Shown in pieces: positions 1-7,802 of a stretch of DNA of 64,000 bases. The stretch covers positions 124,001 through 188,000 of the forward strand of contig JAFLCW010000003.1 of the NCBI GenBank assembly GCA_017302165.1, read 5' to 3'. The stretch comes from Alphaproteobacteria bacterium (GTDB lineage Bacteria > Pseudomonadota > Alphaproteobacteria > Micavibrionales > Micavibrionaceae). A program made the position numbers and the translations under genes. The notes beneath the pieces were generated by a model. It had not been told where the DNA came from. It ran no database searches and saw nothing but the letters and a program-made list of their open reading frames with translations. How positions within the stretch are numbered: the stretch's first letter is position 1; every line of letters begins with the position of its first letter.

Positions 1-320
1 CCTATTTCGGCCATCATATCATCGTCCTTCTGGGTGGACGCATGGCCGATGATCACCGCCTTTCCCCCGCCCAGCGGCAATCCGGCCAGCGCGTTTTTGT
101 ATGTCATGCCCCGGGACAGGCGCAGGACATCCTGAAGCGCGTCACGCTCCGTGCCATAAGGACGCATCCTTAAGCCCCCCAAAGCAGGTCCCAAATTCGT
201 ATTATGAACAGCAATAAAGGCCGTCAAGCCGGATGAGAGGGATATCTTGCGCACGATTTCATGTTGATCGTATGAATCAAAGGTCGAAAGGGTTGAGTCC
301 GTTAAATCTTCATACTGCAT
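1..320 (-). CDS. Leucine/glutamate-type amino-acid dehydrogenase, N-terminal part (runs off left edge)
   Basis: Only the first 106 residues are present; the rest lies left of the window. The visible part matches the N-terminal dimerisation and substrate domain of the Glu/Leu/Phe/Val dehydrogenase family (NAD(P)-dependent oxidative deamination in the cytoplasm). It carries the signature GPALGGLRM, then MTYKNALAGLPLGGGK with the substrate-binding and catalytic lysines. The short N-terminus resembles leucine dehydrogenase more than hexameric glutamate dehydrogenase, but substrate cannot be settled from this fragment. The ATG at 318-320 has an AAAGG Shine-Dalgarno about 6 bases upstream. Confidence 0.85.
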   Translation of the reverse strand, partial: MQYEDLTDSTLSTFDSYDQHEIVRKISLSSGLTAFIAVHNTNLGPALGGLRMRPYGTERDALQDVLRLSRGMTYKNALAGLPLGGGKAVIIGHASTQKDDDMMAEI

Positions 321-402
321 GACAGGCCTTTATAGGGGAGTGTTAAAAATCAACTGGAGAAAAGATGTATCTGTCTTTCACAGGTCTGACAAGAAACAGC
401 CT

Positions 403-443
403 GCTTAAAACAAAAAAAGAGGCCGCCTTTTTAAGGGCGGCCT
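403..443 (-). terminator. Rho-independent terminator
   Basis: AGGCCGCC (420-427) pairs with GGCGGCCT (436-443). Read on the minus strand the stem is followed by a run of seven T, so it stops leftward transcription, presumably from rluD or from an unseen transcript in 451-838, before the dehydrogenase gene. Confidence 0.8.
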
Positions 444-642
444 GTAGTTTATGGGTACCAGATCGGTAAAACGAAGTGTGGGTCTAATGTCTTACAAAAC
501 TTAAAAAGGGTTAAAGCTCGTCCGCTTAGCCTTTGTCGATAAGGAGCCTTTCTCGAATTCCTTATAGTTTTAGGATATCTAAAATTTTATATATATGGCA
601 AATTATACGGCCATCTCATTGAAATAAAACAATAATATATAA

Positions 643-672
643 TTGACATAATTTTATATCTAGGGGTATAGT
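643..672 (+). promoter_or_regulatory. Sigma70-type promoter
   Basis: TTGACA at 643-648 and TATAGT at 667-672 are separated by 18 bases. Transcription would start near 679-680, which is exactly the ATG of the small ORF that follows. No annotated plus-strand gene lies downstream, so the promoter implies an unrecognised transcript. Confidence 0.6.
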
Positions 673-679
673 TCTTCCC

Positions 680-808
680 ATGCGCTTACTTGGCCTTATC
701 TCTAGTGGTTTACGAAGCTGGTTTGAACCAGCGGTCACTCCGCTCGGGTTCAATAATGAGCGGGACGGAGTTATAATGGGATGGATTACCCTATATCATA
801 ACGGGTAA
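680..808 (+). CDS. Possible 42-residue leaderless small protein, or part of a structured RNA
   Basis: An ATG lies at the predicted start of transcription, so translation would be leaderless. The frame stays open for 42 codons to TAA at 806-808 (begins MRLLGLISSG, ends LYHNG). The same bases form three hairpins: 717-722/727-732, 740-745/758-763 and 785-791/803-809. ACTCCG (737-742) can also pair with CGGAGT (766-771). The hairpins argue at least as strongly for a non-coding RNA, and no family is recognised. Only the promoter and hairpins are seen directly; coding is speculative. Confidence 0.3.
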   Translation: MRLLGLISSGLRSWFEPAVTPLGFNNERDGVIMGWITLYHNG

Positions 809-838
809 TGAGACTTATAGCCCTCGCGCAGAAATCGG

Positions 839-1834
839 TTAAATTTTCTGAAGGGTCTGGCGCAAGGATTGAAGATCTGTGGGTAAATCTGATTCAAATG
901 ACATCTCATCATCTGTACCCGGATGAATAAAATGAATCTCGCGAGCATGAAGTGCCTGACGCGGGAAAGAGGCGATAATATGTTGATCTTTATCCTTCAG
1001 GGTCGCATGAGACAGAATACTGCGCGCTTCTTGATCTGGCAGACCATACAGCGGATCACCAATCAACGGATGTTTTAAATACCCCATATGTACCCGGATC
1101 TGGTGTGTGCGTCCGCTTTCGAGCACACACTCCACCCACGATGCCCGGTCACCATATGATTCCTTCACTAGATAATGCGTGGTCGCCTCACGGCCTTCAC
1201 GTCCCCGCACGGCCATTTTCAAACGATGGGTTGGATGCCGTCCAATAGGTTGAGTGACAGACCCTTTAATCGGCGCCGGTACGCGCCAAACAAAAGCAGC
1301 ATAAACCCGTCCCAACGTACGATCCGCCAGCTGAGCCGATAGACCGTGATGCGCCCGGTCATGTTTGGCCACCACCATTAAACCGCTGGTATCCTTATCT
1401 AACCGATGCACAATCCCGGGGCGTTTCACCCCGCCAATCCCGGATAACGTCGAACCACAATGATACAAAAGCGCATTGACCAGCGTGCCTTCGCGTTGTC
1501 CCGCGCCGGGATGAACCGTCAAGCCGGATTGTTTGTTGATCACCAAAAGATCATCATCTTCATAGACAATATCCAGCGGAATATTTTCAGAGCGCGGTGT
1601 ATCATCCACGGGTGGCGGTATCACCATTTCAATCTCGTCACCAGATGTCACTTTATACTTTGAATCCGTAATCACTTTTCCACGTATGCTAAGGGCTCCC
1701 TCTTCGATCAAGGCCTGAATCCGCGTGCGGGAATAATCGGCGATTAACCCGGACACGGCTTTGTCCAGCCTTTGTCCTGCCCATTCTTCGCTCACGCTCA
1801 GAGTGATCACATTGTCGTCCAGTTCATCATCCAT
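839..1834 (-). CDS. rluD: 23S rRNA pseudouridine synthase, RluD family
   Basis: This enzyme isomerises uridines to pseudouridine in large-subunit rRNA (helix 69 for E. coli RluD). Residues about 14-70 form an S4 RNA-binding domain (RLDKAVSGL, SRTRIQALI). The catalytic domain follows, with the family motif HRLDKDTSG at 143-151 whose Asp is the catalytic residue, and RTHQIRVH near the C-terminus. The length of 331 residues is normal for RluC/RluD enzymes. The gene lies 4 bases after the stop of the secreted-protein gene upstream on the same strand, so they are probably co-transcribed. RluA/RluC specificity cannot be fully excluded. Confidence 0.9.
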   Translation of the reverse strand: MDDELDDNVITLSVSEEWAGQRLDKAVSGLIADYSRTRIQALIEEGALSIRGKVITDSKYKVTSGDEIEMVIPPPVDDTPRSENIPLDIVYEDDDLLVINKQSGLTVHPGAGQREGTLVNALLYHCGSTLSGIGGVKRPGIVHRLDKDTSGLMVVAKHDRAHHGLSAQLADRTLGRVYAAFVWRVPAPIKGSVTQPIGRHPTHRLKMAVRGREGREATTHYLVKESYGDRASWVECVLESGRTHQIRVHMGYLKHPLIGDPLYGLPDQEARSILSHATLKDKDQHIIASFPRQALHAREIHFIHPGTDDEMSFESDLPTDLQSLRQTLQKI

Positions 1835-1838
1835 ATTT

Positions 1839-3170
1839 TTATCTTTTCGTTGTCATGCGTCCGGGTACACACGGATCTTTATAGGGCTCCAGCGAGATCG
1901 CCCCAAACATCCACCCATCAAAGACGCTTTCTTCAATATCTTCAGGCTTTTCGGCTTCTGATAAACGTGTTTGCGTATAGCCTGATACCAGCCTTTCACC
2001 ATTTAAGCCATAGCGCATCGTTAATCCTCGCCCACCCATAGATTCGCTAAAATCCTCAGCATTCATCAAATAACCACGGGGGGACAAAATCAAAAGGCGG
2101 GTATGGGTCTGCTGTTTCAAGGTGAAAGCCTGTGCATCAAGCAAGATCGTTGATCGTCCATCTTGAGGGTGCGTCAGAACCTGCCGTGCATTCATGTTGT
2201 AATCATTGGTGTAATAACGTTGCCAGAGCACATTGCCTGTCGTATCCACATGCATCACCCATGCCGCCCAGCGCCCCCCATCCAACGGGCGCGTTCTGCC
2301 ACTTAAGATCATGGTTTTATTATCAAAGATCCCCACCGAAAAAAGGGAAGACTCAAGGCCTCTAGGATAGGTTCTTTGCCACTGAATAGCTCCTGACCCG
2401 TTGATACGCAAAAGCCAGCCGACCTGCCGTCCATCTTCGGCACGAACATCCCCTGTGAGCGCATAATCACCCGTCCCCAAGGATTGAAGATTATTAAACA
2501 TGGTTTGCATACCCGGCGTATAGGCACGACGCCAAACCTTTTCCCCCGAAGACGTCAGACGATAAATCACCCCGTACTGTCCGGCCTCACCTTCTTTGAT
2601 CGGCGTATATTGGGCGGCGACGATAAATCCATTTCCATCAGGTGTCAGGACAACCGCCTTTGCGTCCAGATCTCCCGAAGGTTCAAGAATTTGCTTACTC
2701 AGCGTTTTTTTGCCCTGTTCATCAAACAAAGCTAGATAAATTCCATCCTGCCGCTTGGCGTCTTTCACGTCACCAATCACGGCAAAACCTTTCCCAAAGG
2801 CCACGATTCGGTCAACGGATTGAAATCCAGGCGTGTCCTCCCGTATCTCCCACGCAGTTTTGCCTTTGGGATCGAACTTCACAATCAAGGGACGGTAGGT
2901 TTTATCGCTTTCGTCTTTTGTGTACGAACCGGCGGCAATAATCGCGCCGTCCGGTAACACCAAAAAGTCGGCAAATTGATCCATGCCTTTTTCGCCGTAA
3001 ATTTTATCCCACACCGTATAGGCCGTGAAATCAGGGGATTTTAATGTCTCGATTTCTTCATACGAAGCCCGGCATTCCGCCGGAATGTCTTGATCCCGTG
3101 CCAGTGCATAGCCCGGGATCAAGAACAAGCAGAGCGTCCATAAAAAAGATAAGGTCTGGTGTCTCATCAT
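1839..3170 (-). CDS. Secreted protein of unknown function, probable beta-propeller
   Basis: I do not recognise a named family. The N-terminus (LSFLWTLCLFLIPGYALA) is a signal peptide with an Ala-X-Ala cleavage site, so the 443-residue product is probably periplasmic or exported. The mature part has irregular repeats of the type 'GxxxxxxxDxxGxxxWxRxY' (KAWEIRE, KVWRRAY, IQWQRTY, VLWQRYY). These are spaced 50-60 residues apart, as in PQQ-like or delta-60 beta-propeller repeats. Two adjacent ATGs are possible starts. It sits directly upstream of rluD with a 4-base gap. Role unknown. Confidence 0.6.
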   Translation of the reverse strand: MMRHQTLSFLWTLCLFLIPGYALARDQDIPAECRASYEEIETLKSPDFTAYTVWDKIYGEKGMDQFADFLVLPDGAIIAAGSYTKDESDKTYRPLIVKFDPKGKTAWEIREDTPGFQSVDRIVAFGKGFAVIGDVKDAKRQDGIYLALFDEQGKKTLSKQILEPSGDLDAKAVVLTPDGNGFIVAAQYTPIKEGEAGQYGVIYRLTSSGEKVWRRAYTPGMQTMFNNLQSLGTGDYALTGDVRAEDGRQVGWLLRINGSGAIQWQRTYPRGLESSLFSVGIFDNKTMILSGRTRPLDGGRWAAWVMHVDTTGNVLWQRYYTNDYNMNARQVLTHPQDGRSTILLDAQAFTLKQQTHTRLLILSPRGYLMNAEDFSESMGGRGLTMRYGLNGERLVSGYTQTRLSEAEKPEDIEESVFDGWMFGAISLEPYKDPCVPGRMTTKR

Positions 3171-3231
3171 CGTTCAAGTGTAAGATTGCCCACAGTTAAT
3201 GTCACGATAAATAGAAGAAAATAGTTTATCC

Positions 3232-4266
3232 ATGAAAATCCTGATCGTCAGCGATGCCTGGCACCCTCAAATCAACGGCGTTGTCAGAACATATGAATAT
3301 CTGATGGCAGAACTGACGCGTATGGGGCATCAGATCAAGGTCATTGGCCCTTCTGATTTTAAATATACCTTCCCCCTGCCCGGTTATTCTGAAATACACC
3401 TCACGGTGGGGGCAGGAAAAATACTCCGCCAGATGATACGGGCTTATGCGCCAGATTTACTTCATATCGCTACAGAGGGCCCCTTGGGGCTAGCCGCGCG
3501 GCGATATGGTCTCTCTCACAGAGTTGAATTTACCTCCTGCTATCACACGCATTTTCCTGATTATGCCGCCAAACGCGCCGCGAAATATCTGCCGTTTTTA
3601 TATAAACCAGTGCAGGCACTGGGTATTGCTTATGTCAGATGGTTTCATCGTCATGCGTCTTGTCTTTTTGTGGCCACGCCCAGTTTAAAACAAACGCTGG
3701 AGCAATGGGGTTTTACTTGCCCCATGAAATTCATGACTCGCGGGATCGACGCTGATATTTTTTATCCTGGGTCTTCCCCCGTCATGAACGATATCCCCAG
3801 ACCGATTGCTTTGTATGTGGGGCGCGTGGCGATTGAAAAAAGTCTGCCGGATTTTTTAGACGCACCGTGGCAAGGATCAAAAGTCGTGGTCGGAGACGGT
3901 CCCGATTTGAATTACTTGCGCGTCCGATATCCGGACGTTCATTTCGTGGGTAAAAAAACAGGTAAAGATTTGGGTGATTATTACCGAAACGCGGATATTT
4001 TCGCTTTTCCCTCGCGCACGGATACATTTGGGATGGTGATCATCGAGGCCTTAGCCTGCGGGGTGCCGGTGGCGGCCTATCCCGTCACAGGCCCTATCGA
4101 TATCATCACCGAAAAATTTTTAGGATGTCTGGATAAATCTTTGGCCAAAGCCATGCAATCCTGTCTTGATACGGCATGTTTGAGTGAAAAGAAAAAAAGA
4201 ATTGATCATATCACTCAACATTATAGCTGGCACGTCGCCGCTCAACAGTTTTTAGAAATGTCTTAA
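3232..4266 (+). CDS. GT4-family glycosyltransferase (MgtA/SqdX-like)
   Basis: This is a GT-B fold glycosyltransferase with the opening MKILIVSDAWHPQINGVVRT typical of the lipid mannosyl-/sulfoquinovosyltransferase group. The donor-binding half has YVGRVAIEKS, VVVGDGP, and PSRTDTFGMVIIEALACGVPVAA with the E-x7-E motif. Length (344 aa) is normal. It likely transfers a sugar from a nucleotide donor to a lipid or envelope acceptor at the inner membrane; the sugar and acceptor are not determinable here. It stands alone, divergent from the secreted-protein/rluD pair and upstream of cpdR. Confidence 0.8.
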   Translation: MKILIVSDAWHPQINGVVRTYEYLMAELTRMGHQIKVIGPSDFKYTFPLPGYSEIHLTVGAGKILRQMIRAYAPDLLHIATEGPLGLAARRYGLSHRVEFTSCYHTHFPDYAAKRAAKYLPFLYKPVQALGIAYVRWFHRHASCLFVATPSLKQTLEQWGFTCPMKFMTRGIDADIFYPGSSPVMNDIPRPIALYVGRVAIEKSLPDFLDAPWQGSKVVVGDGPDLNYLRVRYPDVHFVGKKTGKDLGDYYRNADIFAFPSRTDTFGMVIIEALACGVPVAAYPVTGPIDIITEKFLGCLDKSLAKAMQSCLDTACLSEKKKRIDHITQHYSWHVAAQQFLEMS

Positions 4267-4359
4267 ACCTTGATCCAAAAGACTTAAAAAGAATGGCGAA
4301 AGCAGAAACGCTGTGTCACATTTCATGGAAGATTTCCCTTAACAGGTGATGGCATTATC

Positions 4360-4722
4360 ATGGCAAAAATACTCGTGGCAGAAGATGATCCCTCGATGCG
4401 CCAATTTATTGTATCGGCGCTAGAACGGGTGGGGCACCGGGTCACATCTGCCGCAGATGGCCTCGAAGCCCTTCAGGCGCTGGAACAATCACCAGATACC
4501 CATGTTCTGCTAGCGGATATTGTGATGCCCGGCATGGACGGCATAGAATTGGCGCGGCAGGCTGGCCACCGCTGGCCCCACCTTAAAATCATGTTTATTA
4601 CCGGCTTTGCCGGGGTATCGATGGGGGACAAACCGGGTGAGACGTCGCCCGCCCGAATCCTCTCCAAACCCTTTCATCTGGGGGATTTGGTCAAACAGGT
4701 GGACGATCTTTTAGGGGAATAG
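4360..4722 (+). CDS. cpdR: Single-domain response regulator CpdR
   Basis: The 120-residue protein is only a receiver domain. It has the acidic pair at E8-D10, phosphoacceptor D53 in LLADIVMPGMDGIELAR, and the CpdR-like tail KIMFITGFAGVS...LSKPFHLGDLVKQVDDLL. In Caulobacter, unphosphorylated CpdR primes the ClpXP protease for cell-cycle substrates and is controlled by the CckA-ChpT phosphorelay that also controls CtrA. This fits the CtrA-type boxes found elsewhere in the window. ATG at 4360 follows a weak AGGTG ribosome site. Confidence 0.85.
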   Translation: MAKILVAEDDPSMRQFIVSALERVGHRVTSAADGLEALQALEQSPDTHVLLADIVMPGMDGIELARQAGHRWPHLKIMFITGFAGVSMGDKPGETSPARILSKPFHLGDLVKQVDDLLGE

Positions 4723-4785
4723 ATAAAAAAGCTTGAAAAGAGGCCTGCCTGTGGGTATGGATACCCCATCTACCGATGAAAATGT

Positions 4786-4860
4786 GGGCGGTTAGCTCAG
4801 CGGTAGAGCACTTGCTCGACACGCAAGGGGTCACAGGTTCAATCCCTGTACCGCCCACCA
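4786..4860 (+). tRNA. tRNA-Val (GAC), integration site
   Basis: The gene folds fully: acceptor GGGCGGT/ACCGCCC, D-stem GCTC/GAGC, anticodon stem CTTGC/GCAAG, T-stem ACAGG/CCTGT, encoded CCA. The seven-base anticodon loop is TCGACAC, giving anticodon GAC (Val) with C rather than the near-universal U at position 33. The 3' part from 4811 is repeated at 10755-10807, showing that an integrative element entered here; the 3' half now attached was supplied by the element. Confidence 0.9.
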
Positions 4861-4863
4861 TTT
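4811..4863 (+). repeat. attL: left direct repeat of integrative element
   Basis: This 53-base stretch (tRNA-Val anticodon arm to 3 bases past CCA) is repeated in the same direction at 10755-10807. The first 25 bases are identical. There are three mismatches, all in the T-arm: G/A and C/T in the stem, which compensate each other, and A/G in the loop. Confidence 0.9.
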
Positions 4864-4928
4864 TTATCTAACTTAATCAATAGGTTAGATAAATCCAGGC
4901 CAATCAAAAAATTCACTGAAAGCAGCTT

Positions 4929-4970
4929 GCTACAATAACGCTACATTGGAGCTTGCTACACATGGCTACA
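4929..4970 (+). repeat. GCTACA repeats, probable integrase arm sites (left)
   Basis: GCTACA occurs at 4929, 4940, 4955 and 4965 in direct orientation (spacings 11, 15 and 10). The first pair, GCTACA-N5-GCTACA, is reproduced at 10579-10595 near the right end. Short direct repeats flanking the core site are typical arm-type sites of tyrosine integrases. Here the last two repeats flank and enter the integrase start, suggesting autoregulation. Confidence 0.55.
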
Positions 4971-5954
4971 TTCATAAAACGGGACGGTAAATATCAGGCC
5001 GTCATTCGGCGTAAGGGCTTTCCCACAGTCTGCCGCTCTTTTCACCTCAAATCAGATGCTCAGGAATGGGCAAGACACATGGAGATAAAGGCCGATAGAG
5101 GCGATTTGCCGACCCCTGTAAAGGTTCTGGACGGGTACAAGGTAAAGGATATTCTTGAACGCTATCGGGACGAGATAACACCAAAGAAGCGCAGTAGTGA
5201 CACGGAAATCTATATCCTCGATGCGTTCCTGCGAAACCCGATAGCCAATCTAACGCTGGCACAGATAACCCCTGCTCATTTCAGCGCGTACCGCGATAAA
5301 CGGCTTAAAGATGTAAAGCCGGGTACAGTAAACAGGGAATTAGGGATCATCAAACACGCTTTCGACATTGCGGAGCGTGAATGGAATATCCCTATCAAGC
5401 ATAACCCACTGGCAAAATTAAAGAAGCTCAAGGCACAAAATGCTAGAAGCCGCAGACTGACAGATGACGAATACAAAACCTTAATTGATGCCGTAGATAA
5501 AACCCGCAACCAGCATATCAAAGCCCTCATTAACTTTGCGATTGCAACAGGAATGAGACGTGGAGAAATTTTGCGTCTTTATTGGCATGATATAAACTTT
5601 GAGACAAAGACTTTGTTTATTCCGCTGACAAAGAACGGGCATAGCCGTACTATTCCTTTATCCAATCAGGCAATCGGTATTCTGAGAGATATTCAGGCCA
5701 AGAATGATACAGATAAACAAAGGCCATTCCCTCTATCCGATAATGCTGCAAAGTTAGCATGGCAAAGATTGCTTCGCCGCTCTGGTATTGATGATCTGCA
5801 TTTTCACGACTTCCGACACGAAGCAATCAGCCGTTTCTTTGAACGTGGCCTATCTGTGCCAGAGGTTGCCCTTATCTCAGGTCACAGGGATTTCCGGATG
5901 CTGTTTCGCTATACGCACTTAAAAGCGGAGGATGTGGCACAAAAGCTCGTATAA
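4962..5954 (+). CDS. Tyrosine-type site-specific integrase
   Basis: The enzyme catalyses integration and excision of this element at tRNA-Val. From the ATG at 4962 it is 330 residues: an N-terminal arm-binding region (1-50), a core-binding SAM-like domain (about 60-150) and a catalytic domain (165-330). Catalytic residues are R199 (TGMRRGE), H282 and R285 (HDFRH), H308 (SGHRD) and nucleophile Y317 (FRYTHL). The ATG at 4962 is preferred over an upstream TTG (4953) because GGAG at 4948-4951 is about 10 bases upstream. It lies about 100 bases from attL and is transcribed away from the tRNA, as is usual. Confidence 0.93.
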   Translation: MATFIKRDGKYQAVIRRKGFPTVCRSFHLKSDAQEWARHMEIKADRGDLPTPVKVLDGYKVKDILERYRDEITPKKRSSDTEIYILDAFLRNPIANLTLAQITPAHFSAYRDKRLKDVKPGTVNRELGIIKHAFDIAEREWNIPIKHNPLAKLKKLKAQNARSRRLTDDEYKTLIDAVDKTRNQHIKALINFAIATGMRRGEILRLYWHDINFETKTLFIPLTKNGHSRTIPLSNQAIGILRDIQAKNDTDKQRPFPLSDNAAKLAWQRLLRRSGIDDLHFHDFRHEAISRFFERGLSVPEVALISGHRDFRMLFRYTHLKAEDVAQKLV

Positions 5955-6017
5955 CAAGCATTTATTAGCCGTTAAACGGATTGACGGACTTTCATCGTTT
6001 CCTTAACGTGGCTATCA

Positions 6018-6216
6018 GAACTTCGAGAGAAGTTCCGGGGCGTGATTACCCCTTCCGAGACGGCCTCTAGCATCGGGCCGTTATCAAGCGATGCCTTCTC
6101 GACCTATGGTCGGGGAGGCGGCTGAATATAATAGCGCAAGCAAATAGGCTGCGCCGTTCTCGGACGGTTAATCAACTCCCCGGCTGCCAGAGAAATCTGG
6201 TAGCCGTTTTACTTTT
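6018..6216 (+). ncRNA. Candidate structured RNA: chain of hairpins ending in a terminator
   Basis: Between the integrase stop and the next gene, six or seven hairpins are packed head to tail: 6018-6024/6029-6035 with a GAGA (GNRA) loop; 6037-6040/6049-6052; 6060-6065/6076-6081; 6094-6104/6108-6118 (11 pairs, two G-U); 6134-6141/6148-6154; 6154-6157/6164-6167; and the terminator stem 6181-6191/6196-6206 with a GAAA loop. CTCCCC (6176-6181) could alternatively pair with GGGGAG (6112-6117), which would compete with the long hairpin. TTGACG at 5981 is a possible -35, but no good -10 follows. No known RNA family is recognised. It could be a free RNA or a cis-regulatory leader of the membrane-protein gene at 6232. 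Confidence 0.6.
6181..6216 (+). terminator. Strong rho-independent terminator
   Basis: An 11-pair stem (6181-6191 with 6196-6206, one G-U) is closed by a GAAA loop and followed by TTTTACTTTT. It ends the hairpin chain 15 bases before the start of the next gene, so it terminates the upstream RNA or attenuates the gene at 6232. Confidence 0.85.
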
Positions 6217-6231
6217 AAAAACGGAGTAGTC

Positions 6232-6972
6232 ATGAAGACCGCTATTATATTGGTAATTGTTTCTATTATTGATATTCCGAGCATCATATCAATCATTGGA
6301 GGCTTAAAAGCTAAAAAACTTTGGCAAGTATTTTTGGTCGCATTTGTTGCTGCCGTTATCGGTGAGGTATTGAGTGTGTCACTTAATTCAGCTTACAGCA
6401 TGTTGTCGTTCTTTATGTACAAGCTGTTTGCCCAAATTATAGTAGCTCTTACCGTGTTTGCTATAGTACAAAAAATACGAAAACATAATTCTTCTCGCCC
6501 AGATCAAATAAAGAGAAATATGTTTATTTTTTCTGCTTTCCTGCTTTTGTCATTTTGTAGTTTAAGTGCGGGGATTATCTTCTTGGGCGTATCTAAGGGA
6601 AAAACATTCATAAGTGACAGTAAGAATCAGTATAAAAAAGATTCTTCGGTACAAGTTTCTTCGTCTAAAAATATCAATGAGGGCGATAAAGGTAGAACTG
6701 GAAACATTCTTCTCTATCGAGAAACTGTAGAAACATATTGGAACGATTGGACTGGAGAAAAGTTGTCAGGCGGGAAAGTGCTTATAAAGGGGATCGGAAA
6801 AACGGCTGCATTCGAGGGGGCTGTTCAACTGAAATGTGAAAGCGAGTCAGGCTATGATTGGCTGGAAGCAAAAAATAGCTATGATGGCTTTGAAATAATG
6901 GAATCTGATCTTGATCGAATAGTTCCTGTACAGGTTATTCCGGCTGCATTTGCAGAGTTTTGCGGGAAATAA
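6232..6972 (+). CDS. Membrane protein of unknown function (element cargo)
   Basis: The 246-residue product is not recognised. Four hydrophobic segments lie at about 3-23, 30-50, 57-82 and 96-120. A soluble C-terminal domain of about 125 residues follows and contains YRETVETYWNDWTGEKL and a KCESESGYDWLEAK stretch with no known motif. The start ATG has CGGAG seven bases upstream. A terminator ends only 16-25 bases before it, so expression may depend on read-through of the structured RNA or on a promoter hidden inside it. AT-rich composition matches the element rather than the host. Confidence 0.65.
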   Translation: MKTAIILVIVSIIDIPSIISIIGGLKAKKLWQVFLVAFVAAVIGEVLSVSLNSAYSMLSFFMYKLFAQIIVALTVFAIVQKIRKHNSSRPDQIKRNMFIFSAFLLLSFCSLSAGIIFLGVSKGKTFISDSKNQYKKDSSVQVSSSKNINEGDKGRTGNILLYRETVETYWNDWTGEKLSGGKVLIKGIGKTAAFEGAVQLKCESESGYDWLEAKNSYDGFEIMESDLDRIVPVQVIPAAFAEFCGK

Positions 6973-7044
6973 TGTAAATCGCCCTAGCCCATTGATTTTA
7001 AATGTTTTTTGGCTTTTGTGTTGTTTTTGTACCAAAATACTAAT

Positions 7045-7059
7045 ACATACTTTGTATGT
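7045..7059. promoter_or_regulatory. Inverted repeat, possible operator
   Basis: ACATAC-TTT-GTATGT is a perfect 6-3-6 inverted repeat ending 27 bases before the ATG of the gene at 7087. Size and position suit a dimeric repressor site. No binding protein can be named. Confidence 0.35.
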
Positions 7060-7086
7060 TTATTACAATTTAGGGTTCGATCATAA

Positions 7087-7728
7087 ATGACGGAAAAGAA
7101 CACATTTAAAACCCCTGCTCAAAAAAACTATGCCCTTAAAAAAGAAAAGCTGGACGACTTAAGAAAGGCGGCCAATAAAGGCTCAATGGAAGCCGTTAAA
7201 GCATGGAAAGCCTTAAATCCTGACTGTGTTGATTTGGCTGTGAAGCCCTTAAATTTTGCCTACATCAAAAGGAAAGACTCGACCACAAAAGCAATTATAG
7301 CAGTTGCAAACGCAATGATGCGTCCGTCTAACGAGGGAAAAACACAGGCTGGTATTTTGAAAGAAGTGCAAAATCAGTTCCCTGAAACCCCACTTTATGA
7401 CAGTCTCTGGCAAAGGCAGCTTTCCCCCGGCCTTCTGCGAAGAATTGAAATCATAGTTAATGATCCGCTACCAAAACCTATAAGCCTTAAAGGGTGTAAG
7501 ACGCTCTCGCAAATTAGGAAAAAGCTCGATACCTCTCGGGAGATTACAAAGGGAGCGCGGAGCTTTAAGGTAAAAATCACTTTCACTGGTAAAACTGTTC
7601 TTATCGGAAAGAAAATTTATAATTTAGAAAAAAGATCATCTGGCTATTTTATTCGCGTTCTCGACAAAAAGGGAAAGCGAAGATTGGTAAATATGGACGG
7701 ATTGGCAGCGGCATTATTAAATGCCTAA
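7087..7728 (+). CDS. Basic protein of unknown function (element cargo)
   Basis: I do not recognise a family in this 213-residue lysine-rich protein. Residues 1-50 are predicted helical and strongly charged, 85-150 are mixed, and the C-terminus (SSGYFIRVLDKKGKRRLVNM) looks like a small beta-rich domain. There is no signal peptide or membrane segment, so it is presumably cytoplasmic, and its basic character would suit nucleic-acid binding. It converges on the methyltransferase gene with 74 bases between stops. A small palindrome lies just upstream of the start. Confidence 0.6.
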   Translation: MTEKNTFKTPAQKNYALKKEKLDDLRKAANKGSMEAVKAWKALNPDCVDLAVKPLNFAYIKRKDSTTKAIIAVANAMMRPSNEGKTQAGILKEVQNQFPETPLYDSLWQRQLSPGLLRRIEIIVNDPLPKPISLKGCKTLSQIRKKLDTSREITKGARSFKVKITFTGKTVLIGKKIYNLEKRSSGYFIRVLDKKGKRRLVNMDGLAAALLNA

Positions 7729-7802
7729 TCTAGTATAGATTTTGAGGCGTACATTTTTTTTAGTCTAGTCGTACTACTATTTATTCTTTTCTTCAAACAT
7801 CT

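Larger units (their letters stand above)
321..838. other. Long intergenic region without an obvious large gene
   Basis: This 518-base gap holds the minus-strand terminator at 403-443, an AT-rich stretch at 541-660, a plus-strand sigma70-like promoter at 643-672, and a structured segment (680-838) that could be a 42-codon ORF or an RNA gene. I see no protein gene over 45 codons. Confidence 0.6.

Noticed and set aside
680-838. 6S RNA or other known small RNA
   Set aside because: No long closing stem with a central bubble and no match to remembered 6S, SRP or tmRNA motifs.
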